Below are positions 1 to 5,691 of a stretch of DNA of 7,296 bases, piece by piece. This DNA comes from an uncultured Actinomyces sp. (GTDB lineage: Bacteria > Actinomycetota > Actinomycetes > Actinomycetales > Actinomycetaceae). The stretch is taken from contig CAJZFF010000082.1 of the NCBI GenBank assembly GCA_915069725.1, positions 1 to 7,296 on the forward strand. The letters are read 5' to 3'. Positions within the stretch are counted from its first letter, which is position 1. Each line of letters begins with the position of its first letter. Under the pieces are notes generated by a model that made no database searches, was not told where the DNA came from, and was given only the letters and a program-made list of their open reading frames with translations. The position numbers were made by a program, and so were the translations under genes.

Positions 1-79
1 GACGTACGGCCAGTGCGAGGGCGGCTCCGGCGGCCAGGAGGCCGGCGGTCGACAGGGCAATGGTGGTGCGACGACTCAT
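1..79 (-). CDS. N-terminus of a secreted or membrane-anchored protein (partial)
   Basis: Reading leftward from an ATG at 79-77, the frame stays open to the window edge and gives 26 residues. They begin MSRRTTIALSTAGLLAAGAA and continue LALAVR. Basic residues at positions 3-4 followed by an Ala/Leu/Gly-rich hydrophobic run of about 20 residues are a typical signal peptide or N-terminal membrane anchor. No cleavage site or lipobox cysteine is reached before the edge, so exported and single-pass membrane fates cannot be told apart. The gene lies on the same strand as the ROK regulator and downstream of it, separated by about 98 bases. That gap and its own upstream palindrome suggest separate transcription. 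There is no strong Shine-Dalgarno match; an AAGGG lies 13-17 bases before the ATG. Function is not assignable. Confidence 0.6.
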   Translation of the reverse strand, partial: MSRRTTIALSTAGLLAAGAALALAVR

Positions 80-177
80 GGGCACAATCTAAGGGCACCC
101 TTATTCCAGGATCTCGCTAGGACCTATTTCCTATACATGGTTCCTGTCACAGTGCCGTGCCCGGCCAAGAGCCGCCT
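80..177 (-). promoter_or_regulatory. Spacer between ROK gene and left-edge gene; probable promoter region of the latter
   Basis: This stretch is clearly more A/T-rich than its surroundings. Read on the minus strand it has a GTGACA hexamer (150-145), five of six matches to a -35 element, and about 17 bases on an ATAGGT (127-122) that is only a weak -10. It also holds a TAGG-A-CCTA palindrome (118-126) and the separate palindrome at 90-103. The location upstream of the minus-strand gene that starts at 79 supports promoter function. The exact elements are uncertain. Confidence 0.3.
90..103. repeat. Palindrome, possible operator of the left-edge gene
   Basis: TAAGGG and CCCTTA form a perfect 6-bp inverted repeat around a central CA. 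It ends 11 bases before the minus-strand start codon at 79. A two-base loop is too tight for a good RNA hairpin, so a dimeric protein binding site is likelier than a terminator. Only the symmetry is directly visible; regulation by it is inference. Confidence 0.35.
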
Positions 178-1320
178 TCACCGGCCGCCTGCGACCACCG
201 TCCACTGATCCAGGGCCAGAGCGGCCGCCCCTCGCGCCCACTCGTCGAACTCGAAGGGACGCAGCAGGACGGGCACGGGCGCCGCCGCCCAGTGCCGCAG
301 GTCGCCCACCTCCTCATCAAAGATCTCGCGGTAGGTCTCCACCACGGCGACCCCCTCCCCGGAGACGACGACGAGCTCGGGATCGACGTAGGCGATGAGA
401 GTCCCTACGACCCTTCCGATCGCCAGCACCGCGCGCCGTAGGACGTCGTCGACGCCGTTGTGGCGACGCATGTCGGGACTCAGGAGCAGATCGAGGCTCA
501 GTTCGCCGACCTCACACCCCAGGCGCTCGGCGGCCGCCCGCAGGATCCCGGGGGTCGAGGCGAGGGCTCGAGCGCACCCGGGGTGCCCGATCTCGCAGGG
601 GGATCCCGAGGGATCCACCGGCAGGTGCCCGACGCTGCCGGCCGCCCCCTGCGCACCGGAGACGATCTCACCGTCCACCACGATCCCGCAGCCCATCCCG
701 GCGCCGAGGGTGACCAAGGCGAAGGGGTCCTTCCCACGACCGGCCCCGAACCACGCCTCGGCGTAGGCGAAGGCGCGCACGTCATTGGCCGCGACGCAGG
801 GCAGCCCGGTGGCCTCGGTGACCATGGCGGCCAGAGGTACGTTGCGCCACCCCAGGAAGCTGGCCACCACCACAGTCCGTCTCCCGACGACGGCCGCCCC
901 CAGGGAGATTCCGATGGCGTCGGGCCGCCGCCCGCTGCGCTCGGCCAGCTGCGCCACCACCGAGGCGATGAGGGCGGTCACGGAGCCGGCATCGGTGTCG
1001 GTCAACGGCCGAGAGTCACTGATGAGGACCTCGCCCAGAGGGTCGGTCAGGACGGCGTAGAGGCGGTCATCTGTGAGCTTGATGCCCGCAACGGTGGCAC
1101 TGCTCGGGACGACGGCCAGCAGGCGGGTGGGTCGTCCCGGCCCGGCCACCTCCACCGGCGGCTGCTCCTCGATGAGTCCCGCCTCGATGAGGGGGCGCAC
1201 CGTGCGTGTCGTCGTCGCCGCGGACAGCCCTAGGCGCTCGGCGAGGTCGCCGCGACTCATGGGACCGGCGGAGATCAGGGCGAGCAGCGCCCTGGCGCCG
1301 AGGCTGCGTCCACCGCCCAT
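178..1320 (-). CDS. ROK-family transcriptional repressor of the alpha-galactoside operon
   Basis: 380 aa, a usual length for ROK repressors with a DNA-binding N-terminus. Residues about 8-55 form a winged helix-turn-helix (recognition region around LAERLGLSAATTTRTV), followed by the GPGRP turn at 60-64 that often links wing and ROK domain. The ROK sugar-binding fold runs from about 77 to the end: VAGIKL start, LGWRNVPL at about 156-163, VAAND with the catalytic-type Asp180, and GHLPVDP with His232. The zinc motif CxCGxxGC appears as Cys242-Glu-Ile244-Gly-His-Pro-Gly-Cys249, so the middle cysteine is lost. Glu is also missing from the usual EIGH (here SVGH). This favours a pure regulator over a sugar kinase. 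ATG at 1320 is the only start: the frame has a stop at 1347-1345 and no earlier ATG or GTG, and GGGGA lies 6 bases upstream. It is transcribed away from the galactosidase, the usual arrangement for a local regulator. The inducer (galactose, melibiose or raffinose) is inferred from context. Confidence 0.9.
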   Translation of the reverse strand: MGGGRSLGARALLALISAGPMSRGDLAERLGLSAATTTRTVRPLIEAGLIEEQPPVEVAGPGRPTRLLAVVPSSATVAGIKLTDDRLYAVLTDPLGEVLISDSRPLTDTDAGSVTALIASVVAQLAERSGRRPDAIGISLGAAVVGRRTVVVASFLGWRNVPLAAMVTEATGLPCVAANDVRAFAYAEAWFGAGRGKDPFALVTLGAGMGCGIVVDGEIVSGAQGAAGSVGHLPVDPSGSPCEIGHPGCARALASTPGILRAAAERLGCEVGELSLDLLLSPDMRRHNGVDDVLRRAVLAIGRVVGTLIAYVDPELVVVSGEGVAVVETYREIFDEEVGDLRHWAAAPVPVLLRPFEFDEWARGAAALALDQWTVVAGGR

Positions 1321-1429
1321 CGTCGATCCCCAATCCCATCGTCGTCAGCTGCCACTGGGGCCGCACGGCCTGTGACCTGGGACGACGTTCACCGCCATCC
1401 ACGTCGTACCGACACTGTAGAGCAAACCC

Positions 1430-1451
1430 TTGCAAAATCTAGCATTGTCAA
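1430..1451. promoter_or_regulatory. 22-bp imperfect palindrome, candidate ROK repressor operator
   Basis: The sequence is symmetric at 14 of 22 positions: TTG and CAA at the ends, AA and TT inside, and CTAG at the exact centre. It begins with the -35 hexamer of the plus-strand promoter and fills most of the spacer, so a bound dimer would block RNA polymerase. On the minus strand it contains TGCTAGATT (1444-1436), which resembles an extended -10. It also abuts a consensus TTGACA (1451-1446) that lacks a good -10 at normal spacing. One site could therefore control both the operon and the repressor gene. Binding by the adjacent ROK protein is inferred from position. Confidence 0.5.
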
Positions 1452-1458
1452 TTATTTT
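1430..1458 (+). promoter_or_regulatory. Probable promoter of the alpha-galactosidase operon
   Basis: TTGCAA (1430-1435) and TATTTT (1453-1458) are separated by exactly 17 bases in the only distinctly A/T-rich patch of the divergent intergenic region. Transcription would start near 1465, giving a leader of about 45 bases before the ATG at 1511. Match to the consensus is moderate (4 of 6 in the -35). Confidence 0.45.
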
Positions 1459-1498
1459 CATCTTACAAGGAATCGCTCCCGGTTCCTCCCCCTCCCCT

Positions 1499-1505
1499 GG
1501 AAGGA
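1499..1505 (+). promoter_or_regulatory. Ribosome binding site that sets the galactosidase start
   Basis: GGAAGGA lies 5 bases before the ATG at 1511 and only 2 before the adjacent in-frame ATG at 1508. The spacing favours 1511. The open frame extends back to an ATG at 1430, but that codon would lie inside the promoter and operator and has no Shine-Dalgarno sequence. Confidence 0.75.
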
Positions 1506-1510
1506 CGATG

Positions 1511-3691
1511 ATGACCCTCCATCTGCGATGCGCCGACACCTCCATGGTCCTCGACCTGCCCGACGACCGTTTCCCAGTGGTGCGCCACTGGGGCCCTGAC
1601 CTGGGTGACGTCAGCGGTGACGACCTGTCCGACGCGGCCCTGGCCGCGCAGACGTCCTTGGGCACCAACACCGCCTGGATCACCAACGACCTGCCGATCC
1701 TGCCCCTGGCCCACCTGGGCTGGAACTCACGTCCCGCCGTGGCGCTCTCACGCACCGACGGCTCGGCCTTCTCGCCCCACCCCACCACCTTCACCCACGA
1801 GGAGGGCTCCGAGGACACCCCAGCCGGGACCGCCCTCGTTGTGCGCTCCAGCGGAACCGACACCGCCCACGCGCTGACCCTGGGCACTGAGCTGCGCCTG
1901 GAACCCTGCGGCCTGGTACGTCTACGCGCCTGGGTCCGCAATGACCGCCCCGAGTCCGACGGCGAGCAGGGAGCCGACCTCGTCGTCGGCGAGCTCACGC
2001 CGGTACTGCCGCTGCCCGACAGCGCCGACGAGCTGCTGGACACCACCGGACACCATGTCCAGGAGCGTCGGCTCGTGCGCACCCCCTTCACCCCGGGCAC
2101 TCGCCTTCGCGAGTCCTGGGAGGGACGCCCGGGGCACGACGCCGTCACCTGGCTGGCCGCCGGCCCCACCGGCTTCGGATGGCGCAGCGGGCGCGTCCAC
2201 GGCGTTCACGCGGCATGGTCCGGCAACGTCCGCCACCTGGCGATGAACCCGGCCTCGGGCCGCAAGCTCCTGGGAGCCGGAGAGCTGCTCCTGCCGGGCG
2301 AGGTCTCGCTGGCCCCCGGTCAGACCTACACCTCTCCGTGGACGGTCTTCTCCTGGGGCGAGGGCCTGGACGCCCTGGCCCACCGCAGCCACGCCTGGCT
2401 GCGCTCGCGCCCGTCCCACCCCAGTCGCCCCCGCCCGGTGCTGCTCAACACCTGGGAGGCCGTCTACTTCGACCACGACCTGGACAAGCTCAAGGCCCTG
2501 GCCGACGCCGCCGCCCAGGTCGGTATCGAGCGTTACGTCCTGGACGACGGCTGGTTCGGATCCCGCCGCAACGACACCTCAGGACTGGGCGACTGGCAGG
2601 TCTCCCCCGAGGCCTGGCCCGACGGCCTCGAACCGCTCGTGGAGCACGTCCACGCCCTGGACATGGAGTTCGGCCTGTGGTTCGAGCCGGAGATGGTCAA
2701 CGTCGACTCCGAGCTGGCCCGCACCCACCCTGAGTGGATCCTGTCCGACGGCGCCGGTGGAGCGCCCGAGCACCGCCACCAGCGGGTCCTGGACCTGTCC
2801 GCTCCCGGCGCCTGGGACTACTTGTTCGATGCCATCTCCACCCTCGTGGAGCGCCTTGGCATCGCCTACCTCAAGTGGGACCACAACTCCCCTCTGCTGG
2901 CCACGGGGCATGAGGTCTCCGACCCCACCGCGGGGCGCCCGGGGGCGGCCGCCGTCCACGACCAGACCCTGGCCGTCTACCGTCTCCTGGATGCGCTCCA
3001 TGAACGCTTCCCCTCCCTGGAGATCGAGTCCTGCGCCGGCGGCGGCGGCCGCATCGATCTGGGGATCATGGAGCGCACTCAACGGGTGTGGGCCTCGGAC
3101 TGCATCGATGCCCATGACCGCCAGAACATCCAGCGCGGCACCACGCTGCTGCTTCCTCCCGAGATGGTGGGAACCCACGTCGGCTCGGGACGGGCCCACA
3201 CCACCTTGCGCGACCTCGATCTCGACTTCCGGGCCGGTACCGCCCTGTGGGGCCATATGGGTGTGGAGTGGGACCTCACCGAGGCCGATGACGCCATCCG
3301 CGAGCGCCTGGCCTCCATCATCGCGCTGCACAAGGAGCTGCGCGGCCTGCTGCACTCGGGGGTAACGGTCCATGCGGACCTGCCCGACGACGACGTGCTG
3401 CGCATTGAGGGGGTCGTCGCCTCTGACGGCTCCGACGCCCTGTTCGAGATCGCCTCGCTGGGCCAGCTCCTGGCCTGGCCCACGGCGCCGCGCCCACTTC
3501 CCGGCCTGGACCCCTCGCGCCGGTACCACGTGCGCCTGGCGGCGCCGGCCTACCCCGAGCTGCGCCTGGCGGCGAGCTGGATGGCCGAGGGCGTGACCCT
3601 GCCGGGCTCCTACCTGACCACCACAGGGCTGGCGCTGCCGGTGCTGCACCCCGACCACCTCGTCCTGCTGCGCGTAAGCGCCGTCGACTGA
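1511..3691 (+). CDS. GH36 alpha-galactosidase (raffinose/melibiose-type)
   Basis: 726 aa, the size of bacterial GH36 subgroup I enzymes (about 720-750 aa), which hydrolyse terminal alpha-1,6-galactose from melibiose, raffinose and related oligosaccharides. A beta-sandwich N-terminal domain covers roughly residues 1-300. The TIM barrel follows with the family's motifs in order: NTWEAVYFD (313-321), LDDGWFG (344-350), GLWFEPEMVN (about 388-397), LKWDHN with the expected nucleophile Asp457, CAGGGGRIDLG (from Cys508), and WASDCIDAHDRQNIQ with the expected acid/base Asp530. The 73-residue gap between the two catalytic Asp residues is normal for the family. The C-terminal beta domain is complete. 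There is no signal peptide, so the enzyme is cytoplasmic and acts on imported sugar. It leads the operon, ahead of the transporter genes, and is divergent from the ROK repressor. All catalytic residues are present, so it should be active. Specificity beyond alpha-galactosides cannot be read from the sequence. Confidence 0.96.
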   Translation: MTLHLRCADTSMVLDLPDDRFPVVRHWGPDLGDVSGDDLSDAALAAQTSLGTNTAWITNDLPILPLAHLGWNSRPAVALSRTDGSAFSPHPTTFTHEEGSEDTPAGTALVVRSSGTDTAHALTLGTELRLEPCGLVRLRAWVRNDRPESDGEQGADLVVGELTPVLPLPDSADELLDTTGHHVQERRLVRTPFTPGTRLRESWEGRPGHDAVTWLAAGPTGFGWRSGRVHGVHAAWSGNVRHLAMNPASGRKLLGAGELLLPGEVSLAPGQTYTSPWTVFSWGEGLDALAHRSHAWLRSRPSHPSRPRPVLLNTWEAVYFDHDLDKLKALADAAAQVGIERYVLDDGWFGSRRNDTSGLGDWQVSPEAWPDGLEPLVEHVHALDMEFGLWFEPEMVNVDSELARTHPEWILSDGAGGAPEHRHQRVLDLSAPGAWDYLFDAISTLVERLGIAYLKWDHNSPLLATGHEVSDPTAGRPGAAAVHDQTLAVYRLLDALHERFPSLEIESCAGGGGRIDLGIMERTQRVWASDCIDAHDRQNIQRGTTLLLPPEMVGTHVGSGRAHTTLRDLDLDFRAGTALWGHMGVEWDLTEADDAIRERLASIIALHKELRGLLHSGVTVHADLPDDDVLRIEGVVASDGSDALFEIASLGQLLAWPTAPRPLPGLDPSRRYHVRLAAPAYPELRLAASWMAEGVTLPGSYLTTTGLALPVLHPDHLVLLRVSAVD

Positions 3692-3692
3692 G

Positions 3693-3713
3693 GACTCGGC
3701 GCCCCTCCGAGTC
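3693..3713 (+). other. Stem-loop just after the galactosidase stop codon
   Basis: GACTCGG (3693-3699) and CCGAGTC (3707-3713) pair perfectly over 7 bp with a 7-base loop, starting one base after the TGA stop. No T run follows, so it is not a classical intrinsic terminator. It could protect the upstream mRNA from 3' decay or act with the C-rich tract that follows. Confidence 0.45.
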
Positions 3714-3720
3714 GCCGGTC

Positions 3721-3780
3721 CGTCCTGCCTTCCTCCACCCGTCCCTACCCCACCCATCCGTCTTCGACCCGTTTTCCCTC
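3721..3780 (+). promoter_or_regulatory. C-rich, G-poor intergenic tract, possible Rho-loading (rut-like) region
   Basis: In these 60 untranslated bases C makes up 33 and G only 6, a sharp skew compared with the flanking genes. Such unstructured C-rich, G-poor RNA between a stop codon and the next ribosome binding site is what Rho prefers. If used, it would lower transporter expression relative to the galactosidase. The composition is directly visible; the function is inference. Confidence 0.25.
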
Positions 3781-3803
3781 ATCACCGTCGATTTGGAGAC
3801 CCG

Positions 3804-4715
3804 ATGTCAACCTCGACCCCGGTCGCACGACCATCGCGTCGGCAACGCAAGCCACGCTCCGACCTCAAGCTCGGCCTCACCTTCATCCTCCCGGCGACGA
3901 TCGGCCTCGTCGCCTTCTACATCTGGCCCCTCATCCGAGGCATCTGGCTGTCCTTCACCGAGTACAACCTCCTGACCCCCGAGGAGTTCACCGGCCTGGA
4001 CAACTACAAGCGCATGGTCCAGGACGACACCTTCTGGAACGCCGTCGTCGTCACCGTGGAGTACGTGGTCATCAACATCGGTCTGCAGACGATCCTGGCG
4101 CTCCTCATCGCCGTCCTCATGCAGCGCCTGACCCAGTCCACCTTCGTGCGTTCCATCGTGCTGACGCCCTACCTGGTCTCCAACGTGGTCGCCGCCATGC
4201 TGTGGCTGTGGATCCTGGACAACACGCTGGGCATCACCAACCAGCTCCTGGAGTCCCTGACGGGCTCAGCCGTCGACTTCTTCTCCTCGTCGATGGCCAT
4301 CCCCACCATCGCCATCATCAACGTGTGGCGGCACGTGGGCTACACGGCCCTGCTCATCTTCGCGGGTCTGCAGTCGATCCCGAACACGGTCTATGAGGCG
4401 GGCAAGATGGACGGCGCCAGCGAGTGGCGGATGTTCTGGCGGATCACCGTCCCGCTGTTGCGTCCCATCCTGGCTCTGGTGCTCATCATGACGATGATCG
4501 GTTCCTTCCAGGTCTTCGACACCGTCTCGGTGGCCACCCAGGGCGGCCCGGTCAACGCCACCCGCGTGCTGCAGTACTACATCTACGACATGGCCTTCGG
4601 GCGCTTCCAGTTCGGATACGCCTCCGCCATGGCGGTGGGGCTGTTGCTCGTCCTGGCGGCGATCACGATCCTGCAGTACCGCATGACCCGTGCCGGCGAG
4701 ACGGACCTGGACTGA
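3804..4715 (+). CDS. Sugar ABC transporter permease, MalF/UgpA type
   Basis: 303 aa inner-membrane permease of the carbohydrate-uptake ABC class (CUT1), one half of the transmembrane pore. After a basic cytoplasmic tail (residues 1-20, rich in Arg/Lys) there are about six hydrophobic segments, near 22-50, 80-106, 115-138, 163-190, 215-240 and 270-292. The cytoplasmic loop carries the EAA signature that docks the ATPase: EAGKMDGAS at 198-206, followed by FWRITVPLLRP. The start is ATG 3804, with GGAGA (3795-3799) 4 bases upstream. The next gene's start follows the stop by 13 bases, so the two permeases are probably co-expressed and form a heterodimer. By context the substrate is an alpha-galactoside; the permease sequence itself does not show this. 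The reading frame is intact. Confidence 0.95.
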   Translation: MSTSTPVARPSRRQRKPRSDLKLGLTFILPATIGLVAFYIWPLIRGIWLSFTEYNLLTPEEFTGLDNYKRMVQDDTFWNAVVVTVEYVVINIGLQTILALLIAVLMQRLTQSTFVRSIVLTPYLVSNVVAAMLWLWILDNTLGITNQLLESLTGSAVDFFSSSMAIPTIAIINVWRHVGYTALLIFAGLQSIPNTVYEAGKMDGASEWRMFWRITVPLLRPILALVLIMTMIGSFQVFDTVSVATQGGPVNATRVLQYYIYDMAFGRFQFGYASAMAVGLLLVLAAITILQYRMTRAGETDLD

Positions 4716-4721
4716 AGGAGG
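4715..4721 (+). promoter_or_regulatory. Strong ribosome binding site of permease 2
   Basis: AAGGAGG overlaps the last base of the permease 1 stop codon and sits 7 bases before ATG 4729. This picks 4729 over an in-frame ATG at 4690, which lies inside the upstream gene and has no such site. Translational coupling of the two permeases is likely. Confidence 0.8.
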
Positions 4722-4728
4722 ACCAGCC

Positions 4729-5681
4729 ATGACCACGACAACCGCATCCGTTTCCTCCGCGCAGTCCCCCAAGGCGGCCGCTGCGGCGTCCTCCAAGGCC
4801 CCGGGTCGCCGGCTCACCGTCGGCAAGGCACTGGCCTGGGCGGCGATGATCCTCATCATGCTGTTCACGCTTCTGCCCTTCTACTGGGTCCTGCGCACGG
4901 CGCTGTCCTCCAACGCGGGCATCACCGCCCACCCCACCAGCCTGCTGCCGGTGGACATCAACCTGCGCGGCTTCGCCCGCGTCTTCGGCATGCAGTCCAC
5001 CGAGGAGGCGCTGGCCGACGGTGGCAGCGGCGCAGCCATCAACTTCTGGCTCTACCTGCGCAACTCGGTCATCATCTCCACACTGGTCACCGTGGGGCAG
5101 GTGTTCTTCTCCGCGATGGCCGCCTACTCCTTCTCCCGCCTGCGCTGGAGGGGACGCGACACGGTCTTCGCCGTGTTCCTGGGCGCCCTCATGGTCCCCT
5201 CGATCTTCACGCTCCTGCCCAACTTCGTGCTGGTCAAGCAGCTCCACCTCATCGACACCTTCCTCGGGGTGGCGCTGCCGACCATGTTCATGACGCCCTT
5301 CGCGGTGTTCTTCCTCAAGCAGTTCTTCATGAACATCCCACGAGAGCTCGAGGAGGCGGCGCTGCTCGACGGCGCCTCGAAGGTCCGTGTCTTCCTTCAG
5401 CTCGTCCTGCCCATGGCGAAGGCGCCCATTACGACGCTGGGCATCATTACGTACATCACCGCTTGGAACGACTACTTCTGGCCCCTGCTCGTGTCATACA
5501 CGGACTCCTCGCGAGTACTCGCCGTGCCGTCGCCGTTTTCAAATCCCAGGCGCCCACCACCGGCACTGACTGGTCCGGTCTCATGAGCGCCACCCTCGTG
5601 GCCGCCTTGCCGATGCTGCTTCTGTTCGCGGCCTTCGCCAAGCGCATCGTCAACTCCATCGGTTTCACAGGAATCAAATGA
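4729..5681 (+). pseudogene. Sugar ABC transporter permease, MalG type, frameshifted near the 3' end
   Basis: This is the partner permease of the CUT1 importer. An Ala/Ser/Lys-rich tail (residues 1-30) precedes the first membrane span (about 33-55). Further spans follow, and the ATPase-docking EAA loop is clear: EEAALLDGAS with Glu209 starting EAALLDGA, then FLQLVLPMAKAP. The frame is normal through AWNDYFWPLLVSYTDSSRVLAV (residue 266, codon 5524-5526). It then turns into an unrelated Pro-rich tail and stops at 5586, giving 285 aa. The missing family C-terminus lies in the -1 frame from 5526: AVAVFKSQAPTTGTDWSG, then a final membrane span (ATLVAALPMLLLFAAFAKR) and IVNSIGFTGIK, ending at TGA 5681. 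Adding one G after 5526 restores a continuous protein of about 317 aa, a normal length. As read, the last membrane helix is lost, so the product is probably non-functional. A sequencing or assembly error is the main alternative. Confidence 0.85.
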
Positions 5682-5691
5682 GGATCAAGAC

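Noticed and set aside
90..136. A DtxR/IdeR-type iron box in the left spacer (TAGG and CCTA half-sites)
   Set aside because: The TAGG/CCTA pair at 118-133 is one base short of the 19-bp box geometry, and the palindrome at 90-103 differs at several consensus positions.
460..1233. Plus-strand open frame (257 codons) opposite the ROK gene
   Set aside because: Gly/Pro/His-rich translation without domains, antisense to a well-supported ROK gene; a codon-bias shadow.
1430..1510. N-terminal extension of the alpha-galactosidase starting at ATG 1430
   Set aside because: The extra 27 residues would be read through the promoter and operator, there is no ribosome binding site before 1430, and GGAAGGA at 1499-1505 points to 1511.
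2579..3757. Long minus-strand open frame (392 codons) opposite the alpha-galactosidase
   Set aside because: It mirrors the high-GC codon bias of a clear GH36 gene, has low-complexity Gly/Arg/Gln-rich translation, no ribosome binding site and no recognisable domain.
5515..5545. Programmed -1 ribosomal frameshifting in permease 2
   Set aside because: No slippery X-XXY-YYZ heptamer or clear downstream stimulatory hairpin was seen, and ABC permeases are not known to use this.
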